Source: Bradyrhizobium frederickii (lineage in GTDB: Bacteria > Pseudomonadota > Alphaproteobacteria > Rhizobiales > Xanthobacteraceae). From it: DNA of 64,000 nucleotides. How positions within the stretch are numbered: the stretch's first letter is position 1; every line of letters begins with the position of its first letter. Both the position numbers and the translations under genes were made by a program. Under the pieces are notes generated by a model. That model did not search any database and was not told the DNA's origin. It saw only the letters and a list, made by a program, of their open reading frames with translations. Where the stretch lies: positions 248,001-312,000 of the forward strand of contig NZ_SPQS01000008.1 in assembly GCF_004570865.1 (NCBI RefSeq). Direction: 5' to 3'. Positions 38,111 to 47,355 of the stretch are shown here, piece by piece.

Positions 38111-38305
38111 GCGCCGCGCTGGCGGGAGTCAAATTATCAATCCCTAGGGGCCCGGAACGCGCGAGAGCTACTGCGCGTCGTGGTGGGCGGTGCCGCGGTT
38201 CACGCTGGCGGCCTGCCATGTTGAAGAAATCCCGGCTGACGAGCCATAAGGCCGCAATCCTAATCGACTGCGCGCGCCGGCTCTTTCCAGGGCCGGCGGC
38301 CTTTC

Positions 38306-39739
38306 CTACGGCGTCGTCGCTAATCGAGTTAAGTTCGAAAGCGCGGGAACATCCAAGGACTCGAATTGCCATCTCGGCAGGTAATGCGCCCCATCCTTCA
38401 AAAGGTCATTCACAACGGCTTCCAGCTGGCTCTTATCGGTGATCCCCAGCACGACGCAGAACTGATTGAAGTAGGCCTTCGATTGCGATCGCGCGAAGGG
38501 TTCAAATGGTGGTCGAAAGTGGAACGTCGTGTACAGCAGAGTCTCAGGCCACCATCGCCCGCCTTCAACGCCGGCCCGCAGGAAGAGCACGAAATCAGCA
38601 AGCATCACATCGGTGAACTTGATCGTGCTTACGATATGGCTTCGCTGCTCCAGAAGATCAGCACGCAGCGACACTCGACGGAGTTCCTGTTGCTTGCGCT
38701 CGAGGCTGCGCATGAAACGCCGAATGATCTGGAAACTTTTCATCGGCTCGTCTCGGCGATCATCAGGAACGTAGAAGCGCTGCCCAATGAAATTCGAGGC
38801 GTCGGTGAACCGCTCATACTTCAGCAACGCTGCAAGCGTATACAAAAACAGCTCGTGCACGATGAACAGGTAGTTGTCGAAATCCCATTCCCGCCAGGAA
38901 TGCACGTCTTCCGGCTTGTCCATGAGAGGGATGATGCGCTCGAAGAAACGTTGTAACGTCCTGATCAGATCCGGATCTGACTTGGGTGCGGCTGACGCAA
39001 TGAATTCGATGTATTCGTTACGATACGGCAGGAAGCGCTCAATGTTGTCGAGAACCGCCTGCGGAAAAACATCCGGTGCACTTGGCGCCAATTTGAATTC
39101 GGTTTTCAACACGTCGACCAGCGTGTCCAAGTAGAGATTCATGGAGGCAGCGGGATTGCCTACCGATTTGCGGATGATCTCGATCGACTGACGTGCCTTA
39201 GACCGCGTCGGGCTCGGCGAGCTGTCCTCCAATAGAAAGGCTGGCATCGCCCCCAGCGCCGGCTTCACGTACAGCGGTTTGTCGTAGATCCAACGGAGCA
39301 GTTGCTCAAAGTTTGTGCCGTAAAGGGACGGTGTCATGTCGATGTAGATGCGCGACCCCAGAAACTTCGGTAGGTAGGGCTCGCCATTCTCATCAACTTC
39401 AGAGACGATCGCTGAAAACTTGCTTTGATCAGCCTTTTTGTAGATTTCGGGGGACATGATTTGTGATTCTGCCCCGACACCGCCCTTCCGGCTGTCCGCC
39501 TTCTCAGCGTACTTCTTGTCACAGACAATGATGACCTTTTTGACCGCGGGGTCAGTGACCATCGATTCCATGAATTTGTATGCGTCGTTCCCTTCTCTGA
39601 GGTGCCACTTGTCGAGAATGACGTCGACGCCGCTCTCCACGAGCTGAGAGGCGAGATCGATAACCCATTCCTGGTGCTCCGGTGAGGACCAACTGTAGGA
39701 AATGAAAACGCGGGGTGCGGAAGGCTTGTCGCTGGTCAA
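38306..39739 (-). CDS. SEFIR-domain protein, candidate anti-phage effector
   Basis: 477 residues. The N-terminal 140 residues match the SEFIR/TIR-like fold: RVFISYSWSSPEHQEWVIDL, a GVDVILDKWHLREG segment, then VKKVIIVCDKKYAEKA. Bacterial SEFIR proteins (bSEFIR) are reported anti-phage effectors that deplete NAD. The C-terminal 330 residues are helical and probably the sensor. Translation begins at a TTG (39739) with GGAG seven bases upstream; no ATG is near. It is the last cargo gene before attR, a common site for defence genes. Confidence 0.8.
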   Translation of the reverse strand: MTSDKPSAPRVFISYSWSSPEHQEWVIDLASQLVESGVDVILDKWHLREGNDAYKFMESMVTDPAVKKVIIVCDKKYAEKADSRKGGVGAESQIMSPEIYKKADQSKFSAIVSEVDENGEPYLPKFLGSRIYIDMTPSLYGTNFEQLLRWIYDKPLYVKPALGAMPAFLLEDSSPSPTRSKARQSIEIIRKSVGNPAASMNLYLDTLVDVLKTEFKLAPSAPDVFPQAVLDNIERFLPYRNEYIEFIASAAPKSDPDLIRTLQRFFERIIPLMDKPEDVHSWREWDFDNYLFIVHELFLYTLAALLKYERFTDASNFIGQRFYVPDDRRDEPMKSFQIIRRFMRSLERKQQELRRVSLRADLLEQRSHIVSTIKFTDVMLADFVLFLRAGVEGGRWWPETLLYTTFHFRPPFEPFARSQSKAYFNQFCVVLGITDKSQLEAVVNDLLKDGAHYLPRWQFESLDVPALSNLTRLATTP

Positions 39740-40161
39740 GGGGCGCTCCGAAAACTCTGCCGATTCGGGATCACCAATGGTGACACGTAGCTTGGTAACC
39801 TACCGGTGATTGTGGAGGTTCGCCCCGCTATTCACAGATCAAGCCGGCCCGGTCTAGCATCGATATTCTAAGGCGCCGTTCGCTCTTGACGTTCCGCGAG
39901 CCAGAGAGCCTCCAGGCCGATACGGCACGGCAAGGCATCAGCATGACATCGACGCGCTCGTGCGCATGAGCGCATCTGCCGGAAATGAGCCGCAAAGTGA
40001 CGATGCCGGAGGAGCGCGCCGGCCTGCTTGAGCTGGCGGGCAATTACCGGGACGAGGTGGACCGCTTGCGTTGGCAAATACAATGTGCTTCCCACGCCCA
40101 AATCTTTGGAAGCAAAAGCATCCTAAGGCGCTGTTTTTCCTACAGCAAATCTCTACTTGAC
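39740..40161. other. Right end of element, no clear gene
   Basis: Contains the SEFIR promoter region and the right attachment arm. A short + frame (39985-40233, EERAGLLELAGNYRDEVDRL) resembles the small helical proteins common in Bradyrhizobium but runs across attR into comEC out of frame, so it is probably a truncated remnant. Confidence 0.5.
39771..39783. promoter_or_regulatory. Small palindrome upstream of the SEFIR gene
   Basis: TCACCA-A-TGGTGA, two perfect 6-bp arms around one base, 32 bp upstream of the TTG start. It is a candidate operator for one of the element's HTH or RHH proteins. Confidence 0.3.
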
Positions 40162-40177
40162 CGATCTCCGGCTATCA
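40162..40177 (+). repeat. attR core, 16-bp direct repeat
   Basis: An exact copy of CGATCTCCGGCTATCA at 23647-23662. The comEC frame resumes here: GGC TAT CAC ATG encodes GYHM, completing the conserved SISGYH motif. Confidence 0.9.
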
Positions 40178-41540
40178 CATGGCGGTGGTCGCGGGCGTGG
40201 TCTTCTTCGCGGTGCGCGCGCTGCTGGCGTTGATCCCGGGCCTGGCCGTCGGCTTCGCCATCAAGAAATGGTCGGCGGCCGCAGCATTGGTGGCGGCCGC
40301 GTTCTATCTGTTGCTCTCGGGCGCCGAGGTCGCAACGCAACGGTCGTTCTTCATGACGGCGGTGGTGCTCATCGCGGTGATGGTCGATCGCCGCGCCATC
40401 ACCTTCCGTACGCTGGCGGTGGCGGCGCTGATCGTGCTTGCGGTTGCGCCGGAGGCGCTGGTGCATCCGAGCTTCCAGATGTCGTTTGCGGCAACGCTCG
40501 GGCTGGTGGCGCTGGTACAGAGCGGCATGCCGAACCTGCTGGCCTCGCCCGATCATTCGGCGACTGCACGCGTCGCGCTGTGGGGCGGCCGCGAGATCGC
40601 GATGCTGTTCCTGGCCTCGCTGATCGCGGGGCTTGCGACCACGCCCTATGCCGCCTTCCATTTCCATCGCGTCACGCCCTATGGCGTGCTCGCCAATCTC
40701 GGTGCGATGCCGGTGGTCTCGGCGTTGGTGATGCCGGCGGGGCTGTTGGGATTGCTGGCCGCGCCCTTCGGGCTCGATAGCGTGTTCTGGTGGCTGATGG
40801 GACTGGGCATCGACTGGATGGTCGCGGTCTCGCGCTGGGTGGCGGCACTGCCGGGCGCGGTCGGCCGCATCCCGGCGTTCGGTATCGCGCCGCTGATCGC
40901 CGCGAGCCTCGGCATCATCGTGATGGGATTGTTGCGCACGCCCTTGCGGTGGTGCGGTGCCGTGGTGCTGCTGGCTTCCATCGCCTGGGGCCTGTCGGTA
41001 CGGCAGCCTGATGTCCTGATTGCCGGCGACGGCGCGAGCGTTGCGGTGCGGGGCGGGGACGGGCGTCTGCACCTGATCAGGGCGGGCAAGGACGGTTTCC
41101 TGCTGAAGGAGTGGCTGGCGGCCGACGCCGATCCGCGCGAGGCCGGCAGCAGTGCGCTGGCCGAGGGCGTGTCGTGCGACGAGGCCGGTTGCCTGACGCC
41201 GCTCGCTGATGGACGCCTGGTCGCGCTGGCCTTGCGCATCGACGCGCTGGCGGACGATTGCAGCCGCGCCGCGCTGGTGGTGACGTCACGGCCCGCGCCG
41301 CCCGATTGCGCGGCGATGGTGGTGGATCGGCAGCGGCTCGCTCGCCAGGGCGCGCTGGCGCTGACACGGCATGGCGACGGATTTGCGGTTCAGGCGGTGA
41401 AGGCGAGAGGTGCAAGCCGCCCCTGGTCGCCGGCGGCAGCCGGCGAGGGAGATTCTGACATGACCCTCATGCCACGGTCGGCAGCTCCACGCGTCCGCGA
41501 CGCAACGCCGTCGGAGGCCGATCTTCAGGCCGAGGACTGA
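40178..41540 (+). pseudogene. comEC: ComEC C-terminal fragment (gene split by integrative element)
   Basis: The 3' part of comEC: membrane helices of the Competence channel domain (residues following SISGYH), then a soluble C-terminal region of about 170 residues. That tail includes VLIAGDGASVAVRGGDGRL, where beta-lactamase-like ComEC tails often lie, but a full zinc motif (HxHxDH) is not evident. The first ATG (40179) has no obvious ribosome-binding site in the element, so expression is doubtful. Joined to 22746-23662 it gives 759 codons in frame. Confidence 0.9.
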
Positions 41541-41547
41541 GCTTCTA

Positions 41548-41982
41548 TCAGCCGATCGGCAGGCGCGTGACCGGCGGCCGACTGTCTGCGATGATCTGCG
41601 GCTTGTTCTCGCGCTCGCCGACCGGCTGCGTCACCGGCAGCTGCAGCACGGTTGCGCGCTGGCCTTCGACCAGTTGAGTCACCAGCACGTATTTGCCGTC
41701 CGGAAATTCGATCGCGTCGTGATGGCGATCGGGAATGTGCGGATCGATCTTGCCGAACTTGCCGACGCGGGAGTTGACGGTGCGCGTCCAGATCCAGCGG
41801 TTGTCGTAACGGACGTTGTCGGCGAAGGCGAGCTCCGTCCCCGGCAGCAGGCAGACCGCAACGGAGAGATCGGCTTCGGAGGCGAAGCCGCGTGTCGAGG
41901 TGCCGCGGAAGGTTGTCGTGACGATCGTCTCGCCGACCTCAGCGGGGCGCGTCGCGATAGCATGCAGGCTGTAGTCACACAT
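41548..41982 (-). CDS. Conserved hypothetical protein (Bradyrhizobium type)
   Basis: 144 residues from ATG 41982 (MCDYSLHAIATRPAEVG), preceded by GAGGAGC. The frame continues upstream to 42054 but the ribosome-binding site marks the start. It has many beta-strand-like segments and no membrane segment. I recognise it as a conserved short protein of this order, without known function. It is convergent with comEC, with 7 bp between the stops. Confidence 0.7.
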   Translation of the reverse strand: MCDYSLHAIATRPAEVGETIVTTTFRGTSTRGFASEADLSVAVCLLPGTELAFADNVRYDNRWIWTRTVNSRVGKFGKIDPHIPDRHHDAIEFPDGKYVLVTQLVEGQRATVLQLPVTQPVGERENKPQIIADSRPPVTRLPIG

Positions 41983-42531
41983 CGGGTGCTCCTCATGCGA
42001 AGATAGCGACCCGCGCCTCACTTGGAGGCGCAGGCCTCGAAGTAGAGCATGCAACGCTCTGCTCGGTTATAGGCGAATCTGCGGCTGCGATTCGCGAGGG
42101 GCGATCACATTAACTTTCCCGAAGTCGATAGGAACAAAGCCGGGTCCCGTGCATTTGGCCGGCGCGCATCTACGACTGCCAAGGTGTCGCCAGCTCGATT
42201 GCGATGCCTGCACGCTTGTATTGCGGGGTTGCGGACTTGCCCGTGCACTGCCGTGTTGTTGCAGAGATTCTGATGCGATTGCGTGGCAAGCGTGCCGATG
42301 CCGCGATCAGCGTCGCGACGGCTGCACCAACCGATCTGGCGCTCGGCTGTCCTCTCGAACCCGAACGGCCGTGAAGCGATGTTGCTTCGCGCGGGGTCCG
42401 ACCGAGAATGTCGCCGGGGAGGAGGGGCCGGATCATCTGTGCAGAACCAGAAAGACGATCCAGCCGGAGCGGACATTCATCCGCTCCAATCTCTGATCGG
42501 CGCTGCCGACCGAAGGGCGCACGCAGACGCC
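41983..42531. other. Intergenic, nothing supported
   Basis: About 550 bp between the hypothetical gene and lexA. Frames on both strands (42105-42476 - and 42149-42496 +) look non-protein-like. I see no RNA gene. It holds the promoter of the upstream-reading hypothetical gene. Confidence 0.5.
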
Positions 42532-42563
42532 AAAATATATTCCGGACCGAGTCCTTCCGGAAT
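42532..42563 (-). terminator. Probable rho-independent terminator of lexA
   Basis: On the - strand, ATTCCGG-(11 nt)-CCGGAAT is followed by ATATTTTGG. The stem begins at the lexA stop codon. The 7-bp stem is perfect and the T tract is modest. Confidence 0.6.
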
Positions 42564-43264
42564 CAGTACTTCCGGTAAAGCCCGATCAGCTTGCCCTGAA
42601 TCTTCACCCGGTTCGGCGGCAGGATGCGCACCTCATAAGCGGCATTGGCGGGCTCGAGTGCGATCGAGGCGCCGCGGCGGCGGAAGCGCTTGAGCGTGGC
42701 CTCCTCGTCGTCGATCAGCGCCACCACGATGTCGCCGGTATCGGCGCTCTCGTTGCGCTGGATCAGCGCCATGTCGCCGTCGAGGATACCGGCTTCGACC
42801 ATGGAATCGCCGCGGACCTCGAGTGCGTAGTGCTCGCCCGCGCCGAGCATGTCGGGCGGCACGCTGATGGTGTGGCTGCGGGTCTGCAACGCCTCGATCG
42901 GCGTGCCGGCCGCGATACGGCCCATCACGGGGACTGCAACGGGCCGCTCGCCCTCGTCCATGGACGGGCTGGAGCTCGTGCGGACCTTGCCGAGATTGCC
43001 CTCGATAACGCTCGGCGTGAAGCCGCGCCGGGCGCCGGCGGCAGCCTGGAGCTCCGGCAGCTTGATCACTTCGATGGCGCGTGCGCGGTTAGGCAGGCGA
43101 CGGATGAAGCCACGCTCCTCGAGCGCGGTGATGAGGCGGTGGATGCCCGACTTCGAGCGCAGGTCGAGCGCATCCTTCATCTCGTCGAAGGAGGGCGGCA
43201 CGCCGCTTTCCTTCAAACGTTCGCTGATGAACCTCAGAAGCTCGTATTGTTTGCGCGTTAACAT
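42563..43264 (-). CDS. lexA: SOS repressor LexA
   Basis: LexA represses DNA-damage genes and self-cleaves when RecA is activated. The start at 43264 ([10 protein letters not shown]) gives 233 residues, the typical alphaproteobacterial length; the frame extends to 43333 but lacks homology there. The N-terminal winged helix ([23 protein letters not shown]) binds DNA. The cleavage site is AAG in [11 protein letters not shown], with catalytic Ser in RGDSMVEAG and Lys in ATLKRF. A SOS box lies about 100 bp upstream, so it is autoregulated. It lies downstream of moeA as in many relatives. Confidence 0.97.
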   Translation of the reverse strand: MLTRKQYELLRFISERLKESGVPPSFDEMKDALDLRSKSGIHRLITALEERGFIRRLPNRARAIEVIKLPELQAAAGARRGFTPSVIEGNLGKVRTSSSPSMDEGERPVAVPVMGRIAAGTPIEALQTRSHTISVPPDMLGAGEHYALEVRGDSMVEAGILDGDMALIQRNESADTGDIVVALIDDEEATLKRFRRRGASIALEPANAAYEVRILPPNRVKIQGKLIGLYRKY

Positions 43265-43364
43265 CTCGACCAAAGTCCCCCGGTTGACGTCGTTCGATTC
43301 CGAGACGATGAGTTCGGCGATAAGCCGCTGCATGCTCGAAACAAATCATGAACGGACACTATAT

Positions 43365-43379
43365 GTTCGATACATGTTC
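43365..43379. promoter_or_regulatory. LexA (SOS) box GTTC-N7-GTTC
   Basis: GTTC-GATACAT-GTTC, the exact alphaproteobacterial LexA consensus of two direct GTTC repeats spaced by 7 bases. It lies in the moeA-lexA intergenic region, about 100 bp upstream of the lexA start, consistent with autorepression. Confidence 0.85.
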
Positions 43380-43439
43380 CGCAACTGCTTAATTTACCGT
43401 GAACGGCGGCAAACTCGCGGAATGCGTGTGGCCGTGGAC

Positions 43440-44642
43440 TCAGACGGGGAGCCGCAGCACCTCGCAGGGGCTGCCGGCCTCGGCCTTCGGCGCGAACGGT
43501 GCGCGCACGAGAAGTACCTGTGCCGCAGCAAGATTTGCAAGCAGGGAGGAATCCTGATGGCTGACGGGAATGGCGACTTGCGTACCATCGTCGCGCAGCT
43601 CCAGGCGCGCGCGCAGATAATCCTCGCGCTGGTCGTTGGCACCGAGGTCGCGACCCAGCACGGCGCGCTCGCGGCGATGATGAATCGCTGATCGGCCCGA
43701 CAAGGCGCGAATCAACGGCACCATGAACAGGAACGCGCACACATAAGACGACACGGGATTGCCGGGCAGGCCGATCACGCGCATCGCGCCGAGCCGTCCG
43801 TGCATCATCGGCTTGCCGGGTCGTATCGCGATCTTCCAGAACGCCATCGAGATGCCTTCGCCCAGCAGCGCCTGCTGGACCAGGTCATGGTCGCCGACCG
43901 ACGCGCCGCCGGTCGTGACCAGGATGTCAGCACCGCTCTCGCGGGCGCGGCGGATCCCGGCGGAGGTGGCCTCCAGCGTGTCGGCGGCGACCCCGAGGTC
44001 GATGGTCTCGGCACCCTCGCTGCGGGCGAGCGCGTGCAGGGCGTAGCCGTTGGAATAGACGATCTGGCCGTGCCCGGGGGCGGTGCCCGGCCTCACCAGT
44101 TCGTCGCCGGTGGCGAGGATCGCAACCTTGGGACGGCGGCAGACGGCGAGGTGCGGGTGATTCATCGCCGCGGCGAGCGCGAGATCGCGCTCCGTCAGGC
44201 GGGTTCCCTTGCGCAGGAGCACGTCACCCTCGCGGAAATCGACGCCGGCGGGACGGATGTGCCGTCCGGTGATCGCGGCTTCCTTGATGGTGACGCTGTT
44301 GCCTTCTGTGACGGTGTCCTCCTGGATCACGACCGCGTCCGCACCATCAGGGACGACGCCGCCGGTGAAGATCCGCACCGCTTCCCCGGCGCCGACCGTT
44401 CGGGCGAAGGGACGGCCGGCTGCGACCTCGCCGATCACCGTCAGCCGGGAATCGATCGTTGCCGCATCGGCCGCGCGCACCGCGTAGCCGTCCATCGCCG
44501 ACATCGCTTGCGGCGGCTGCGTGCGCCGTGCCGCGAGGTCATGCGCCAGCACGCGGTGATAGGCTTCGTCGAGCGAAACCATCTGTTCAGGCAGCGGCTC
44601 TGCACCTGCCAGCACCGCAGCAAGGGCGTCGGAAACCGGCAT
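43440..44642 (-). CDS. moeA: Molybdopterin molybdenumtransferase MoeA
   Basis: MoeA inserts molybdate into adenylated molybdopterin, completing the molybdenum cofactor. The start at 44642 (MPVSDALAA) gives 400 residues; an ATG at 44675 would add 11. Motifs are SAMDGYAVRA, TGGVVPDGADAVV, the SGDE-like ATGDELV, TTGGASVGDHD in the MogA-like domain, and the C-terminal GLPGNPVSS. Its usual neighbour moaC is 15 kb away here (59572). It ends 175 bp before lexA. Confidence 0.95.
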   Translation of the reverse strand: MPVSDALAAVLAGAEPLPEQMVSLDEAYHRVLAHDLAARRTQPPQAMSAMDGYAVRAADAATIDSRLTVIGEVAAGRPFARTVGAGEAVRIFTGGVVPDGADAVVIQEDTVTEGNSVTIKEAAITGRHIRPAGVDFREGDVLLRKGTRLTERDLALAAAMNHPHLAVCRRPKVAILATGDELVRPGTAPGHGQIVYSNGYALHALARSEGAETIDLGVAADTLEATSAGIRRARESGADILVTTGGASVGDHDLVQQALLGEGISMAFWKIAIRPGKPMMHGRLGAMRVIGLPGNPVSSYVCAFLFMVPLIRALSGRSAIHHRRERAVLGRDLGANDQREDYLRARLELRDDGTQVAIPVSHQDSSLLANLAAAQVLLVRAPFAPKAEAGSPCEVLRLPV

Positions 44643-44863
44643 CAGGGCCACGGGCGAAACTCCTGCTCGGCACATCGGTCAATGGGCGGCGAGAGTTCTA
44701 GCTGACTGCAGGCGCAAGGCAAAGCAGCACGCAGACTGATCTATCCTGCGTGATCTCCGTGGCGGGGGAGCAAGTGCAAGTCCGCCAAGCGCATGATCCG
44801 GAATGCGAGACAGACCGGGATGGAAGATGGCCATGGCAAGCACGAGCGCCACGCCGGAATCGG

Positions 44864-45070
44864 TCAACTCCCGGTCGGCCCGTCCGGGCTGACGTTCCAA
44901 GCGACGTCGGGCGGCTTGGGGCCTTGGTCCTTGTCGGGGAGCGGATCGGCCTGCGATTTCAAGTCCGCAGCCTTGCTGATCAGCTTGGCGGAAAGCTCGG
45001 AATCCGAGGTGTTTCTTGCGAATTCAAGCAGGAGAGAGGCTTGCTTGGTGAGGTAGGTTTTGCCCAGCAC
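44864..45070 (-). CDS. Small helical hypothetical protein
   Basis: 68 residues from a GTG at 45070. The pattern LTKQASLLLEFARNTSDSEL and LISKAADLKSQAD belongs to a group of short helical proteins frequent in Bradyrhizobium genomes. The frame is open upstream for about 40 codons (including SSVRWDFYIGLIDV, which looks coding), but no other start codon is found, so the gene may be longer with an unusual start or be 5'-truncated. No function is known. Confidence 0.5.
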   Translation of the reverse strand: MLGKTYLTKQASLLLEFARNTSDSELSAKLISKAADLKSQADPLPDKDQGPKPPDVAWNVSPDGPTGS

Positions 45071-45237
45071 GTCGATCAGTCCGATGTAGAAGTCCCAACG
45101 GACTGATGAGTCCGAAGAGGGGTATTCCGTTCCGGGAACTCTGTATAAAAATGCACAAAGTGATCAGGTTCCAAACTTCCTGCAAACTTAGCTCCGGACG
45201 CGGGCCGGCTGCCGACCGCCGGGGAGGCAGCGCAACC

Positions 45238-45861
45238 TTAGATGCCCAATGCCTTCAAGGCGTTGCCGACGTCGCGGGGCGACGTCACATGCACGGCCGT
45301 CAAGCCACGCGCCCGTGCGCCCTCGATATTCTCTTCGAGATCGTCGAAGAACACGATGCGCCCGGCGGGCACGCCGATCGCCGCGACGACATGGTCGAAG
45401 GCGTCGGCATCCGGTTTGCGCAGGCCGATGCTGGACGACAGGTACAGCTCACGGAAATGGCCGAGCAGATCGGCATATTCCTTCGAGAAATAGTCGACAT
45501 GCGGCCGATTGGTGTTGGAGAAGGCGTAGAGCGGCATCTGCTTAGCCGCACGCGGTAACAGCTCGGCGATATCTGGCATTTCGCCGGCGAAGATCGCATT
45601 CCAGCCCTCCAGGAACTGGGCGTCCGAAATGCCGATTCCCAGCGAAGCGCGCAACGAGGCGAAATAATCCGCGTCGCTGATCTTGCCGACCTCGTGCAGC
45701 CGGTAGGCCTCGTCGCGCACATAGCGCGCGAGGAGGCTTTCGGGCTGGCAGCCGGCATGTCCCGCCCAACAGGCGATCGCCTTGGAGAAGTCGATGTCGA
45801 GCACCACGCGCCCGAGATCGAACAGAAGCGCATCCGCGCTGCCGGGAGAGAGCGATGTCAT
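45238..45861 (-). CDS. HAD-superfamily hydrolase (HAD-IA, YihX-like)
   Basis: 207 residues. Motif I is FDLGRVVLDID, with the nucleophile Asp and the second acidic residue shifted in the YihX-like way (FDLGxVxxDxD). Motif II is FSNTNRPH, motif III the Lys in GLRKPDADAF, and motif IV FFDDLEENI. The helical cap lies between motifs I and II. Such enzymes dephosphorylate small phosphate esters; the substrate is unknown. It is 39 bp downstream of the hydroxyacid oxidase gene on the same strand. Confidence 0.9.
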   Translation of the reverse strand: MTSLSPGSADALLFDLGRVVLDIDFSKAIACWAGHAGCQPESLLARYVRDEAYRLHEVGKISDADYFASLRASLGIGISDAQFLEGWNAIFAGEMPDIAELLPRAAKQMPLYAFSNTNRPHVDYFSKEYADLLGHFRELYLSSSIGLRKPDADAFDHVVAAIGVPAGRIVFFDDLEENIEGARARGLTAVHVTSPRDVGNALKALGI

Positions 45862-45900
45862 TGCGTCCTTTTCACTTCAGTGTCGCAGGAATCCGTAAGG

Positions 45901-47034
45901 TTAGTACCGATAAGGCTCGTGGTCGAACAGCGGGAACGCGCTGACCACGCTCGGCGCGTTGGTGGCGGCCGCCGGATGCAGGCAGGATTTGTCGATCTCG
46001 GCAAATGACGTGGCCCCCAACAGGCCGAGGCAGCGCAGCACCTCGTCTTCCAGCAGCTCCAGCATCCGCGTGATGCCGGCCTCGCCGGCGGCGGCCAGCG
46101 CCCAGCATTGCAGCCGGCCGATGCCGACGAGATCTGCGCCTGCCGCAATCGCCTTGACGATGTCGGTGCCGCGACAGATGCCGCCGTCGACCATGATCTT
46201 GGCGCGGCCCTTCACGGCCTCGACGATCTCGGGCAACACATGCATGGCACCGCGGCCATGGTCGAGCTGGCGGCCGCCATGATTGGAGACGTAGATCCAT
46301 TCGACGCCGTGATCGACCGCGATCAGGGCGTCCTCGGCGGTGGCGATGCCCTTCAGGATCAGCGGGATCTTGAACCTGTCCTTGATCATCTTCACGGTCC
46401 GCCACTCCAGGCCCTTCTGGAAATCGCCGCCGGTGGCGCGCAGGCGGCTCTCGCGAACGTAGCGCTTGGCGATGTCACGTTCGCGACGGCTGTAATGGGC
46501 GGTGTCGACGGTCAGGCAGAAGGCGGCATAGCCGTTCTTCTCGCTTCGGCTGACGACATCCGCGACGAAGGCGTCGTCGCCGCGGACATAGAGCTGATAG
46601 AGCCGGAGCGCATCGGGCGCGGCCTCGGCAGTGCCCTCCAGGCCCGGTTCGGACACCGAGCTCAGCATGTGCGCCGCACCGAAGCTGCCGGCACCGCGTG
46701 CGACGCTCGCCGCGCCATCCGGATCGAAGATTTCGAGCGCACCGACGGGCGCGAGCACCACCGGAAGGCGCATCTTGCGGCCGAAATGCTGAACCGAGCC
46801 GTCCACCTTGCGGACATCGCGCAAAACGCGCGGGCGAAAGGCGATCTCGTCCAGGGCCATGCGGTTGCGGCGCATCGTGGTCTCGGTTTCGGCGGCGCCG
46901 ACGATGTAGTCCCAGGCGTTCTGGTTGAGGTTGGCCCGCGCTTTCCGGATGAATTCGTGCAGGTTCTGGAACGGCTCGTTGCTGGCGCCGAGTTCGACGT
47001 TCCGTTCCGCCCCGATGCCGGGTGCTTCGTTCAT
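45901..47034 (-). CDS. FMN-dependent alpha-hydroxy-acid oxidizing protein
   Basis: 377 residues of the lactate dehydrogenase (LldD)/glycolate oxidase family, a TIM barrel with FMN. Signatures are the N-terminal DYIVGAAETETT, the substrate/FMN loop with QLYV and TVDTAHYSRRE, the Lys in LILKGIATAEDAL, and the active-site His in SNHGGRQLDHGRGA. The FMN phosphate segment follows as VDGGICRGTDIVKAIAAGAD. The substrate (L-lactate, glycolate or another hydroxy acid) cannot be told from sequence. Confidence 0.92.
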   Translation of the reverse strand: MNEAPGIGAERNVELGASNEPFQNLHEFIRKARANLNQNAWDYIVGAAETETTMRRNRMALDEIAFRPRVLRDVRKVDGSVQHFGRKMRLPVVLAPVGALEIFDPDGAASVARGAGSFGAAHMLSSVSEPGLEGTAEAAPDALRLYQLYVRGDDAFVADVVSRSEKNGYAAFCLTVDTAHYSRRERDIAKRYVRESRLRATGGDFQKGLEWRTVKMIKDRFKIPLILKGIATAEDALIAVDHGVEWIYVSNHGGRQLDHGRGAMHVLPEIVEAVKGRAKIMVDGGICRGTDIVKAIAAGADLVGIGRLQCWALAAAGEAGITRMLELLEDEVLRCLGLLGATSFAEIDKSCLHPAAATNAPSVVSAFPLFDHEPYRY

Positions 47035-47355
47035 TGTTATCCTCCCGAGAATTTGAACTCTTATGTCATCGCCTAACCCGTCCGGCCCTGCAAAACTATC
47101 CTAAAATTGCATGGCTGCGAGGCGCGGGCCGGCCGATGATTCCGCTTGTGGACAGGGCAAGTCCTGCAACGTTGCCAAAAGTTTAGGTCCGGGCGAAACG
47201 ATTTCTGCGGCGTGCCCGTCGGCGTGGCATCCCGGCCTTGAAGAAACCAGAATGGTATTGTGAGAAATGAGCTGGATCGCCAATTGCATGGCGCCTCCCA
47301 GGTCTCGACAGACAAGCCTAAAGCGAACCGCCAAAGCAAAAAGGCCAGCCCATCC

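Larger units (their letters stand above)
23647..40161. mobile_element. 16.5-kb integrative element inserted in comEC
   Basis: The element lies between the two 16-bp repeats and carries, in order: tyrosine integrase, AlpA-like HTH, PC4-like protein, RepA-like ATPase, a repeat block, HTH/RHH protein, small phage-like genes, a tail-spike-like secreted protein, two - strand genes including a HEPN protein, a zinc-finger protein, small membrane and coiled-coil genes, and a SEFIR protein. No capsid, portal, terminase, relaxase or type IV secretion gene is recognisable, so it resembles a phage satellite or genomic island. Parts of the cargo (about 32600-34800 and 37000-39800) look more A/T-rich by eye than the flanks. 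Integration is into a protein gene, not a tRNA gene. Excision would restore comEC exactly. Confidence 0.92.

Noticed and set aside
23647..40161. Complete prophage or ICE
   Set aside because: No terminase, portal, capsid, tail-assembly, lysis, relaxase or type IV secretion gene can be recognised.
42105..42496. Overlapping frames on both strands between lexA and the hypothetical gene
   Set aside because: Neither resembles a protein family, both have poor starts, and they lie opposite each other.
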